From contig JARKIF010000015.1 of the NCBI GenBank assembly GCA_029378245.1, positions 868,001 to 932,000 of the forward strand: DNA of 64,000 nucleotides, in the 5' to 3' direction. The position numbers were made by a program, and so were the translations under genes. How positions within the stretch are numbered: position 1 is the first letter of the stretch; the number at the start of each line of letters is the position of its first letter. Shown here piece after piece: positions 55,264 to 64,000 of the stretch. The stretch comes from Roridomyces roridus (lineage: Eukaryota; Basidiomycota; Agaricomycetes; Agaricales; Mycenaceae). Below the pieces are notes generated by a model, which saw nothing but the letters and a program-made list of their open reading frames with translations, was not told the DNA's origin and ran no database searches.

Positions 55264-57813
55264 CTACTCGTCAATGGCCTTCAAAGCCTTGTCAATCATG
55301 TATTTGCGGCGGGATAGGTGCAGGGGGTCGACCAAGTCATGGTGCGTCATGTACGCATCCAACGCAGCGCAGTCGTGGACATTCGACAGAGGTTCCCAGG
55401 TGACATCTCCGTCAGTCCAGACGACCTGGAACTCCAGGTGCCTCCGTTTCTCCCACCGGTGGCCGTTGAAGGCGCTGATCTGGCTCTCTTCGCTGTCTTC
55501 TTCCTCCTCATCACTTGAGCCGTCCTCCGTCGGAGGAAGAGCGAGGGGGCCGTACACCGCCGCGAAGTCGGGCTCTTCCACCTCCGTTTCTTCGTCAGTG
55601 GGTGGCTCAGGGTCGGAGTTGGGGCCATCACCATCGTCTTCATCGTCTTCACCTGCAGCATCACGACGCGTGCCTCTGCGACCGTCCTGACCAGCACCAC
55701 TCTCCCCATCGCTCGTCTCTGGGCTCCAACATGCCGTCAACGCCTCGTCCTCGTCTTGCGATTCAGAAGCCGTTTCCTCGTCGCTGCTGCGCGCAGCCCG
55801 ACTACGACCTCTTCCAACTCCCCGTTGAGCTCCACCACGGCCACGACGCCCCCTCCTACCACCTCGAATGCCCCCTCGTCCACGAATGTTCTGATGACGG
55901 TCGTCCGACTCCAAGCCCGTCGCAGGGATCCACTCGGCGTCGTCGTCATCGTCTTGCTGCGTTGGGACCTGACGGCTCCTCCCTCCTCGACCGCCCCTCG
56001 CTCCCCGACCGCCACCTCTGCGACCTCGTCCTCTTCCACGCCCGCGCACCTGTGACGCACGCGATGCTTCTCGAGCCGCGGCCTGTGCCTCCTGCAGACG
56101 CTTCTTTGCCGCCGCCTTTCGCTCCCGCTCTGCTGCCGCAATTAGGCTTGGAGGAGTAGACCTCGTGGATGTGCTGGCCACGCTTGAAGTCTGGTCCGGA
56201 ACAAGCAAGGGAGTCAGACGCAGAGGAACCGGCATTGACGGTTGTGTCGTATAATTCTTCGCAGCTTCAAACAGTGCGTCCGGGATCGCGTGTTCGTCCA
56301 AGGGGTGGATGCCGCATTTGCGGAAGGCGGAGATGATGGTCGATGGTTGCAAGGCTTCATCCCTGGCAATCGCGTAGTTGGCAAGCAAATTGTACTTGTC
56401 AATTACAATGTTTTGAGCGTGTTGCTGGATAAATGTCAGTCGGCAACACTCCTCAAGTAACGCTTGCATACCTGTGAAACACGAGCCTTCCACTTCCCTG
56501 CCAGGGGACCAAAGACGCCCACATCGCATGGTTGTAGCGCATGGGTGGTATGAGAAGGTAGGCACAGAATTGCGATGCGATGTTTCTGTACTAGGATGTC
56601 AATTTTCTTCACACACATAAAACAACGCACTCACATGAGCGAAATCAACGAACCGAAAAGTGCCGTGGCTATTGTGACCATCTAGGATCAGAAGCCTCCA
56701 GTCTGTTGGATCGTCCAAACGCTCGGCAGTCTTCTCCTCAAAGTCCAACTCAAGCCACATCGCACCCAACTCTTGATCGGTCCATCCGTTGGGAGAGATG
56801 GAGATACTACACCGATATTAGCCTGAGGAGAGCAAGTGCGTAAACGCTTGGTAAACGCTGACCTAGCTTCGCACGGGTTGTCTTCAGCCCATCTGAAATC
56901 GCGCCGTTGCCCTTGAAAAACGACGGAGGGATGAAGTGCCGTGCCATCCGCCGCGATGCACTCGATGACAGTGACGAGGTCGCGATTACCACTCTCAATC
57001 TTGTTCACGACTTTCTGGTCTCGGTCGACGAGAACTCGTACTTTGTCTCCGATTCCCAGCTGAATACCCTATGACGCAGATGAAATGAATACGAATATCG
57101 AAACGCAACATTGCACGGACCTTCTCATCCATATTCCAAATGTTTTTGGGCTTAATATCGAACTCACGGATCGTTTCTTCGAGGAGCTCAAAGTACTGGT
57201 GAACAACCGGACGGGTCAAAGATTTCGCACGACATTGCTCTAAGCTAGTTGTCCACTGGGTGTTTGTATTAGCTCTCGCAGACAAGCAGCGCTTCGAGTC
57301 CGTACCTTGACTTTCATGTCCTTCCGCCGCTCTCTGAAATGCTTCGCCCACGTTTCGCCCAGTGGTTCCCCATGGATTGCAGCTGCATAAGTGCCAACGA
57401 GCGACAAACTGACTGGGATGCCGCGCTTTGCAAGACTCTAAATAAAAATGTAGGCGTTTGAGACAAGGATTGAGGCGAAGTGGTAATTCACGCGCCTTCA
57501 GCCATTCCGCAAGGACATCTTCCTGCGCTTGGCTGAGATGACGTCGAGGAGCTTGAGCTTCGGTGCGACTTTTGCCCCCCTTGAGGCGATTTTGAAGGGT
57601 AGAGCGAACTACTCGGTAGTACTTTGCCGCTCCACGCTCGGAAGCATGGCCAGCACGTACAGCTTGGACCGCCATCTGAAGTCGTGTCTCCAGTGGAATG
57701 TGCTGAAAGTCTTCGTCGGCGAGGTCCGGGAGAAGGGATTCAGGCGGCGCATTCAAGGAGGTAGTGAAGATGAAAGGAGTATTCGAGGCGTTCCCCCCGC
57801 GTTGCGGAGGCAT
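55264..57813 (-). CDS. Pogo-type DDE transposase with chromo-like C-terminus
   Basis: From ATG 57813 (MPPQRGGNASNTPFIF), minus-strand exons encode a psq/CENP-B-type helix-turn-helix region (RLQMAVQAVRAGHASERGAA; AKRGIPVSLSLVGTYAAAIH; ETWAKHFRERRKDMKVK). A DDE_1 nuclease follows with WNMDEKGIQLG, NRDLVTVIECIAADG, RLLILDGHNSHGTF and LPSHTTHALQPCDVGVFGPL. A long Arg/Gly-rich (RGRGRGRGRRGGGRG) and acidic segment follows, then a chromo-like module (LEFQVVWTDGDVTWEPLSNV). Pogo enzymes cut and paste TA-flanked elements; a chromo module could direct targeting to modified histones. Catalytic residues look intact. I found no terminal repeats, so it may be a decayed or a domesticated transposase. A few exon joins in the DNA-binding part are uncertain. 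Confidence 0.8.
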
Positions 57814-57881
57814 AGAGACTGAGTACGCGATACCGACGTCAAGGAAAGCAGGAGTCAAGTACGTCGAGGCATGATTTATGG

Positions 57882-57895
57882 TATTATATACACTG
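57882..57895 (-). promoter_or_regulatory. TATA-like element of the pogo-type gene
   Basis: On the minus strand the sequence GTATATAATACC lies about 75 bases upstream of the ATG at 57813. Confidence 0.35.
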
Positions 57896-58577
57896 GCGAG
57901 GCGGCAGAAAGACGAAAAAGATTGCACTGAAATCGGCATTCGACATCCTGAGATGGGGAGAGATATGAATGCCAGCCGGCAAACAGTCAGAATTGGTGGC
58001 GTCGCACGGCAGAAGAAATCATGCAGGGCTGGGACGAGTACATCACATCTTGAGGGATTTCATTTTCACGTAGAAAATCACAACGTCCGTATCGCCGCAA
58101 TTATCGATCGTCGGTGGTAGAAAGCCTAAACTGTAGCGGCAGAACCTGCACCAGCACATGGCGAAGTGAGAAGAAGAGTACAGGCTCTGATAATAGGCAG
58201 ACCGTCTGTCAATTCCAAGTGCCCGTGTGGAATAGCCAACAGTCCGTCGAGTGTATAGACTCAGCAAAAAACGCGGTCGGTGTGGAGCTAGAGGTGGTCG
58301 TCCGTTAAGCGATGCCACGGCACCAAAGTGGGAACTTGGTCGGACGAATTGCCGAGAGAACACGACCTCGACAAGAACGAACAATGGTTTGAGAGATAAA
58401 CATAACCTATACATTCCGAACAGTTCGAGATACAGCTATCACAAAGCACGCAGCCCCTTGTCGCGCAAATAGTCGAGGCGCAGAGCGCGGTAGGCTTCGG
58501 TATCGAGCGGCTGGAGTACATGTGTTATATGGGGAGCAGCGCTCTGATAGGCCAGTTAGCAAAAGCGACCGACAAGT
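57896..58577. other. Intergenic region
   Basis: No supported gene on either strand. Confidence 0.4.
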
Positions 58578-58947
58578 TCAGACATTGACTGTATTGACGG
58601 CGTGGTTGTTCTTGTGTCCCGTATGAGGGTCCCGAGGGTGATCACTCTCCTATCGAAATGGTGTTGGAAGGATATGGTAGTGCATGAAGCAACAGACTTA
58701 CCTCGCCCTTAGCGCCAGGAAGGTCCGCCGAAAGTGGTGTCGTGCTCCGGTCCTGGATAACTGGGAAGTGGGCGGCCTCGTGTTAGGTGGTGCTGCGGTC
58801 GATGACGCCGAACTCGCCAACGGCATTGGTCAGGTCCGCTGCTTTGGGCGCGACAGCGGTCTCCTCGATGGTGACGTCGACGAGCGACTGGGAGACGGTA
58901 GGAGACTCGGACGAGGTCTCGGATGGGTGTAGTTGGCTGAGAGACAT
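58578..58947 (-). pseudogene. Small two-exon gene with in-frame TAA
   Basis: The minus-strand ATG at 58947 (MSLSQLHPSETSSESPTVSQ) opens a frame rich in Ser, Glu and Ala. It meets TAA at 58783-58785, then continues in the same frame (HEAAHFPVIQDRSTTPLSAD, then LPGAKGE) to a good GTAAGT donor. A matching CGATAG acceptor leads to ESDHPRDPHTGHKNNHAVNT and a TGA at 58578. FGVIDRSTT before the stop and FPVIQDRSTTP after it look like copies of one unit. The coherent frame across the stop suggests a CAA-to-TAA nonsense change in a small soluble protein. The short first part could instead be a complete 54-residue protein. No family is recognised. Confidence 0.45.
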
Positions 58948-60236
58948 CGGGCGGCGTGTGGTAAAAGGGGGTAACGCCCGACTTGGGTACAAAGGCACTC
59001 TAGGACGGAGCACCTGCACCGTTAATATAACGACCGCGGCGTGCCCTCACCCGATGGAGCATCGGAATGATACGAGGAAAAGGCTATTGGAGTGGAAATG
59101 GACACTCCCAGATGAGGAGATGGAAGTGGATAACGAGTGGCGGGATGGCGAGTATTGCCACGTGGCGTGAGATTGCCAGCGCCGGCGCCGAGCCAGAATG
59201 AAGCGCACAGAGGAGGGGAGCGAGGAGTGGGATGAATGAGGCTATATGAACGTACTTTCGGCCCAAGTTGCGCTGCGGCAGGTTTCCATCTCCCACAAAA
59301 AGTTCCAAGTGTCGGTGATGTGTAAAACGGCCATCGGCGGTAAAAGGCCTGGATGACGATGAGAATAAATCGCTAAAAATCCATCAGTACCAGGTGAGGA
59401 GTCCTTCAGCCATGCTGACCCACCGTGCCAAGTTTCCCGGGGGTCGCCTGAAGATTGAGTCCGATAGACTTTGAGCAAGCGGACGCCTCGTGGACTGAAT
59501 TTTCGAGAATTGGGTCGGATTGTGCGGCCTCTACGGATACCTAGACAGCATGGATACGGCCGAATGGTGGCTCAATCGTAGCCAGGGATCCTACGAGTCT
59601 ATTGGGTGCAAGAAGTGGCAGAAATGTGGGGTGGTCGTGGAGATAGAGACTGTCGACTGCAGACGATGCCAGCGCCAAATTAAGAAATCACGTGTGTCGG
59701 GCAGTCGCCCCGGTCCCCGACGAGCACAGCATCACGTCAACTACGTCAATCAAGTTCAAATTCGGTTCGCGACGAGCCATCTACATCCCTTCCAATATGT
59801 GACTACAGCCAAGTAAGAATATCCCACCGAAAGGCTTGTATGGATCAAGTGGCCAGGTAGCCTGTGCGGCCAGGTGGGGGGTCTCATATAGTACTTTCCG
59901 AGCTTTGGCCGAGGAAGTGTATCCTGCCAACGGGCTCCGATGCCCGCCCCTCTCGTCAATTGTCCTCCGTGGCGAAATAACCTCTGTGCGCCCCAGCCTG
60001 GCCCCGAGGAACATCGCAAGCCGCATTGTTTTCAGTGCCAGTGGATTCATGCAACTTCAAGTGCCGGCTTTTGTCTTTCCTGGCTTCCGAGTTCCACCCA
60101 CAACGGGCTTAGACATCATCGACGGTGTGATCCGTGTCCCTGGATGTGTTCATTGTTTATCCGCACCGACTTTTGCCCGGGCTGTCATTGCCTGACCACA
60201 ATCTGGACGGGGCTTGCAGGTGATGTGCCTATGAAC
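58948..60236. other. Intergenic region
   Basis: A TATA-like ATATTAA at about 59022-59030 (minus strand) may serve the small gene at 58578-58947. Frames of up to 127 codons at 58787-59170 and others lack motifs. Confidence 0.4.
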
Positions 60237-60242
60237 TATAAA
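60237..60242 (+). promoter_or_regulatory. TATA box of the GH11 gene
   Basis: TATAAA, 46 bases upstream of the ATG at 60283. Confidence 0.55.
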
Positions 60243-60282
60243 GGCTTGCTCTCCGCGCTTCGCAGTTCCAGCAGCTTCCAAC

Positions 60283-61176
60283 ATGATCGCGCTTCCCCTT
60301 CTTTTTGCTCTTCTGGCGAGATTCACCTTCACCGCCGCCGTACCCGCCAACGAGAGCGGCCTCATCTTCGGTTATTTCTTTGCCTTTTCCGCCGACGATG
60401 GGGACGCGGCCACCTTTACCAACGAGGACGACGGAGAGTATGCCATCCAATGGGGAGAGAACAGCGGTCATTTTATCGGAGGCGCAGGCTGGACCCCGGG
60501 CTCTCCACAGTCAGTGAAGAAATCTTTCTGCATGGACCTGAAAATAACGAAAGGAATGTCAGATCAATCTCGTACAGTACATTCAGTCCAGTCGGTAACA
60601 GCTGGTTCTCCATCTACGGGTGGACGACCGACCCACTTGTCGAGTATCGCATTCTAGAGGAGAATTTCGGCGGCGTCGATCCGACTGTCGGTCTCACATC
60701 AAAGGGCAGCCTGACCTCCGACGGCTCCGTCTACGACATCTACGAAGCTCAAATTGTCGACGGTGTTTCTCCAGTGGGGACATCCAACTTCACGCAGTAT
60801 TGGAGCATCCGGCAGTCGCCCGTGAATGCCGGTATTCCGACCGTGACGACGCAGAACCATTTCACGGCCTGGGCTGCGGCAGGGATGCCTCTCGGGACGT
60901 TTGGATATCAAATCGTCGCCACCGAGCAAGTTGGTGGGGCCTCAACGGCAACTAATGCTGGGTCTCTGTCTGTTCTTGTGCGGACGCGGCCTGCGGGCTT
61001 TGTAAGTATTTTTTCGTCGTGCCGAGGTCCTGTACTGGCTGAACGTACTTATTCCACAGTGTGCAATCGAGTACGCGCAGTGTGGCGGAGAAGGATTTAC
61101 AGGGCCAAATTGCTGTGTTTCCAATACGACATGCGTGCAGAACAACCAATTTTTCTCTCAGTGTTTGGCCGATTAG
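60283..61176 (+). CDS. GH11 endo-1,4-beta-xylanase-type protein with CBM1
   Basis: Exons 60283-60509, 60563-61001 and 61060-61176 encode 260 residues. A signal peptide (MIALPLLFALLARFTFTAAV) precedes a GH11 beta-jelly-roll: GWTPGSPQ, GNSWFSIYGWT, DPLVEYRILE, DGSVYDIYEAQIV, FTQYWSIRQSP, NHFTAWAAAGMPLG and YQIVATEQVGG. The nucleophile Glu of VEY and the acid/base Glu of ATE are present. The residue after VEY is Arg where Tyr is usual, and ATE is followed by QV rather than GY. Exon 3 is a complete CBM1 (YAQCGGEGFTGPNCC; TTCVQNNQFFSQC). GH11 enzymes cleave xylan outside the cell; the CBM1 anchors them to cellulose. Activity is likely but the two unusual positions leave some doubt. Confidence 0.9.
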
Positions 61177-61351
61177 TTACTCTGTGTCATGGCGTACTTC
61201 GGGCCAGAGGTTTTGGCGATGAACTATTTACTTATCCAGCGCGAGGAGTGTTTCAAGAAGCCGATATTGGACGACGGTTGAAACTGGACATTGCAAACCC
61301 GGTAGGCATCACCAGGGCCAAATCTGCCATCAGATGCGATTACTCCTTGTT

Positions 61352-62030
61352 AGTGTTGCCGCGAGACGAGATCAAGATGATCTCGAGATGCCGTTTTGGG
61401 CGTCTCGCTGTCATCTCGTCTCGTTCTCGTGAAATCGTCTCGCAAGATTGATGTGCTAAGTACTGTCAATAATCTATATATACTTATTTGGTCTGGCGTG
61501 TATGTAGGTGAATGTACAATAAATCTACTCCAATTCCTCAGCTAGCACTGGGCGGAAACTTTCCCGGATTCCATCCAATCCACCCGCCTCATCTATCTCC
61601 TCCTTCGATAAACCCGACACCATCTGCTTGATGTCAATCCATTGCGCGCGGGTTTTGGGCTTGGATTGCATAATGGTAGCTTGCTGAAAAACAGAGGGAG
61701 AGTGAAGGGAGGAAGAGAGAATACGACACGGCGTTGGGACCCTGTAAATTAGGTTAGGCGGGCCCGAATATTGCGCGTCGCTACGCGCAACCGTAGCTTT
61801 GCCGCTTAAAAAGACTGAGCCGACGTGCCTGGGGCGTTGGGACGTGCGTTTAGGTCGAGAGTGGAGGGAGCATGGAAGGTGGGATGCCGCAACAAGAGCA
61901 GTATCAGCCGGACGTGATGAGACGTGAGACGAGACCGAGACGAGATCATCTCGACTTGCCAAATTTAGGTTGAGACGAGATCATCTCATCTCGCTGTCGA
62001 GATAAGTATCTCCGTCTTGCGGCAACACTA
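61352..62030. mobile_element. hAT-type MITE with 8-base duplication
   Basis: CTCCTTGT occurs at 61344-61351 and again at 62031-62038, directly outside inverted ends TAGTGTTGCCGC(G/A)AGACG. An eight-base duplication and TAGTG-type ends are the hAT signature. Subterminal GAGACGAGAT/ATCTCGTCTC blocks occur in both orientations at both ends. There is no transposase. It lies 175 bases downstream of the GH11 stop. Confidence 0.85.
61525..61671 (-). CDS. Small ORF inside the hAT-type MITE
   Basis: A minus-strand ATG starts about 48 codons (MQSKPKTRAQWIDIKQMVSG, then LSKEEIDEAGGLDGIRESFR, ending PVLAEELE). The amphipathic, charged composition is protein-like, but the frame also continues upstream without an ATG barrier. 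It may be a captured exon or chance. Confidence 0.25.
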   Translation of the reverse strand: MQSKPKTRAQWIDIKQMVSGLSKEEIDEAGGLDGIRESFRPVLAEELE

Positions 62031-62407
62031 CTCCTTGTTCAACTCCCGTGTCGGACGGCCATCTCTTTTGCGAGTAGTTCGGCGGGAAAAGCAACTTGCG
62101 AGAGACGTGTGTGAAGTGGGTCGACTCGCGGGTACTTGTCTTGAGGGCGGGACTGTCAGACTAGTGACCCAAATTGATTACACTGCCGGGAATGTGGGTC
62201 GGGCTATGTCTCGAATTGAATGGGATATTTAACGGTTACAGCGGGCGCGGGTGTGGGTCAGGGGCGGGCGCCGATAACTACGCGTCAAGCTTCCGTGTTC
62301 GGCTTTCTGCTCCCAAGCGTAGTTATGTTCCGTTACATTACCAAGGTGCAAGGTCCCACACGGCAACGGCCAACTCAAACCGCATAATACGTATTCTTCC
62401 CGCCCGG

Positions 62408-62415
62408 TATATAAA
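62408..62415 (+). promoter_or_regulatory. TATA box of the secreted propeller gene
   Basis: TATATAAA, 45 bases upstream of the ATG at 62453. Confidence 0.55.
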
Positions 62416-62452
62416 GCCAAGAACTGGGCTCACTTCACCAACAGCAGTCGAC

Positions 62453-63385
62453 ATGTTTTGGTTTACATTGACCCTCAATCTGCTCCACCTTTCTGCACAC
62501 GCCGCCGCGTCACTGCCGACCACAGTGCTCTTCCAAACCTCGGATGGATCGTCTCTCGAAAATCTGGCAGCGCGCGCATCTTCCGAGCTGCTCGTCACTT
62601 CCACCTCAGTCTCCACCCTCTTCTCCTTCGATCCCACCGCCAAGAACCCTACCCTCACCGACGTAGTGACCTTCCCCAACGCCAATGCACTCCTCGGCAT
62701 CGGGGAGATTCGTCCCGACGTCTTCGCCGTCGTCGCCGCCGAACTCAACACAACTACCCTCACCGCTACGCCAGGAAGCGCGGTCATCTGGACAGTCGAC
62801 TTCACCGTGCGTGGTACCCCAAAGACGACGAAGGGCGCGAGCATCCCCCAGGCCGGCCTCGCCAACGGCCTTTGTGCTCTCCCCGGCAACCCCGACGTTG
62901 TCCTCGTCGCGGACTCGGTCCTCGGGGTAGCCTGGGGGGCGAACGTGCGCACTGGTGCTGTGAGCGTCTTCTTGGAGGACGTAGCGATGACGCCCATCGG
63001 GCCCAGCGACCCGGATGCACCTCCTCTCGGCATTAACGGACTCCACGCCCAGGGCGGCCAGCTGTACTTTACCAACTCGCAGCGTGGAACGTTCTCGCGG
63101 ATGCCACTTGCAGGCGGAGCCGTACAGCAACTTGGGACGAATTTGGGGCTACTTGATGATTTTGCGTTGGATAGCCAGGGCCGGGGGTGGTTGGCTACGA
63201 ATCCTGGGTCGTTGACGTTGATGGACCCGGCGAGGAATGTGGAGCTGGTTGTGGTTAATACGACGCTGAATGAGCCCAGCTCGGCGGCCTTTGGACGGGT
63301 GGGTGCAAAAGCGACCAAGACATTGTTTGTGACTACCAGAGGGGGACAACTTGCTGCGGTGGATACAAGTGGGGTGGCCGCATAA
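62453..63385 (+). CDS. Secreted SMP-30/gluconolactonase-like beta-propeller protein
   Basis: A single exon of 310 residues. A signal peptide (MFWFTLTLNLLHLSAHAAAS) is followed by repeated propeller-type blades: SELLVTSTSVSTLFSFDP, ALLGIGEIRPDVFAVVA, LCALPGNPDVVLVADSVLG, LGINGLHAQGGQLYFTNSQR, LLDDFALDSQGRGWLATNPG and AFGRVGAKATKTLFVTTRGG. The NGL...LYFTNS and DDFALDSQGRGWLA patterns are those of six-bladed SMP-30/NHL-type propellers, common as secreted proteins in fungi. Such proteins may hydrolyse lactones or bind ligands; the substrate here cannot be told. The TATA spacing and signal sequence support the ATG choice; the frame is open upstream to 62174 but without function. Confidence 0.85.
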   Translation: MFWFTLTLNLLHLSAHAAASLPTTVLFQTSDGSSLENLAARASSELLVTSTSVSTLFSFDPTAKNPTLTDVVTFPNANALLGIGEIRPDVFAVVAAELNTTTLTATPGSAVIWTVDFTVRGTPKTTKGASIPQAGLANGLCALPGNPDVVLVADSVLGVAWGANVRTGAVSVFLEDVAMTPIGPSDPDAPPLGINGLHAQGGQLYFTNSQRGTFSRMPLAGGAVQQLGTNLGLLDDFALDSQGRGWLATNPGSLTLMDPARNVELVVVNTTLNEPSSAAFGRVGAKATKTLFVTTRGGQLAAVDTSGVAA

Positions 63386-63705
63386 AGTGTGTAGGTTCCA
63401 AAGAGAATATATGTATACGTCGGAAGAATCTAGAGGCGTTGTTGAAGCGTAAGAGCAGAGAGCTTCTATGACTTCGCGCGACATACTTATGGCATGCGGC
63501 ATCTCGGACGAACAGAACCGCGGCGATTCAAACTAGTCAAGTCAAAGCCACCCATTTTCTCCTGATATGCACTGTCCGAATCAATTGGTACACCGAACGA
63601 CAATTAGTCCTGGGAGAGCTCCCTGTCCGAGATGTCGCTGACTCAAAGAGCAAGGGAACCGCAATTGATACTGATAGTGGAAATCAATATACACCTCATC
63701 GCAAC
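63386..63705. other. Intergenic region
   Basis: 3' flank of the propeller gene and 5' flank of a tRNA; no frame of note. Confidence 0.4.
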
Positions 63706-63805
63706 GCATTAATGGGGTAGTGGTAACCTGGGTCGTTGCCATCGTTGCCATCGTCGAACTTTCGCTAGTTTCGACCCGCCGGGGGTTCGATTCCCCCTTA
63801 ATGCA
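63706..63805 (+). tRNA. tRNA-Gly(GCC) with intron
   Basis: The acceptor GCATTAA pairs with TTAATGC, with discriminator A at 63805. D-stem GGGT/ACCT, anticodon stem GGTCG/CGACC, anticodon GCC at 63738-63740. An intron of about 29 bases (63742-63770) lies one base after the anticodon, the canonical tRNA intron site. The T-arm is GGGGG-TTCGATT-CCCCC with a B-box. TTTT about 10 bases downstream can end Pol III transcription. Confidence 0.88.
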
Positions 63806-64000
63806 TTCGTGACATTTTGTCAGATTTTTGTCCCTGACCTTCCACGCATCCGGCTGAGGCGTGAAGCTTCGCCGCCAGGGCTCTTTTGTAATCCAGAATG
63901 TTCCCAAGATCTTGGATTTTGCTTTGTAGAAAGATGACGGTCAGGGACAACTCCGACCAGAGGGATTGATGATCAGCAATTGACGGATGCAATTGTCGCT

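Noticed and set aside
55515..56159. Plus-strand frame of 214 codons opposite the pogo-type gene
   Set aside because: It is the complement of the Arg/Gly-rich linker (giving Pro/Ser/His-rich text); no start context or family.
59940..61451. 503-codon plus-strand frame overlapping the xylanase
   Set aside because: It reads through both introns and the stop of the GH11 gene. Only the part matching exon 2 is real coding sequence.
62338..63318. Minus-strand frame of 326 codons opposite the propeller gene
   Set aside because: It is antisense to a signal-bearing, motif-rich single-exon gene and has no motif itself.

Overview
The window comes from an intron-rich, GC-rich filamentous basidiomycete, most likely an Agaricomycete (mushroom-forming fungus). 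The signs are: genes cut by many 45-70 base introns with GTRNGT donors and short CTNAC-type branch sites; MYND-finger, BTB, F-box and seven-helix membrane families that are expanded in Agaricomycetes; fungal-type CBM1 modules; a con-6 protein; and a STAND/NLR-type NTPase with a TPR tail. A GH11-type xylanase with a CBM1 suggests a plant-litter or wood decomposer. The species cannot be fixed from the sequence alone.

Layout. 1-13 kb holds ordinary genes: an F-box-like protein, a 12-exon protein of unknown function, a cysteine-rich secreted protein, a class 3 lipase, an F-box fragment and a seven-helix membrane protein. 13-25.3 kb is a tandem duplication of a small secreted protein. The left copy is broken at its 5' end. 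A 7.6-kb LINE sits directly after its stop codon, bounded by a 15-base target duplication. The right copy is intact and carries an extra C-terminal CBM1. 25.9-27 kb is a Ser/Thr-rich GPI-anchored wall protein. 27.5-31 kb is an AT-richer NLR-like gene, next to a severed tRNA 5' half and followed by three TA-flanked MITE-like elements (31.3-33.0 kb). 33.6-34.8 kb is an F-box gene.

35.3-45.3 kb is a nested insertion. A MYND-finger gene is split by a Ty1/copia element (299-base LTRs that read as identical, 5-base duplication GTGCG). The copia element is itself split by a 3.07-kb Tc1/mariner-type transposon with perfect 77-base inverted repeats. An RBR ubiquitin ligase (46.2-48.4 kb, minus strand) has an 841-base MITE in its coding tail. 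Then follow a BTB protein, a second and intact MYND protein, a degenerate tRNA-Gly, con-6, a multi-exon pogo-type transposase fused to a chromo-like domain, and a small gene with an in-frame stop. The window ends with the GH11-CBM1 enzyme, a hAT-type MITE, a secreted beta-propeller-like protein and an intact intron-containing tRNA-Gly(GCC).

How it fits together. The secreted proteins (GH11-CBM1, HsbA-like-CBM1, lipase, Cys-rich protein, GPI protein, propeller) point to surface and nutrient-acquisition functions. The NLR, RBR, F-box, BTB and MYND genes belong to the large signalling and ubiquitin families of these fungi. Transposons occupy roughly a third of the window and have directly altered at least two host genes. 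I recognise no multi-gene operon-like system. The most unusual objects are the nested transposon stack, the HsbA-like/CBM1 paralog pair and the chromo-fused transposase. All exon structures are read by eye from splice signals and frame continuity.
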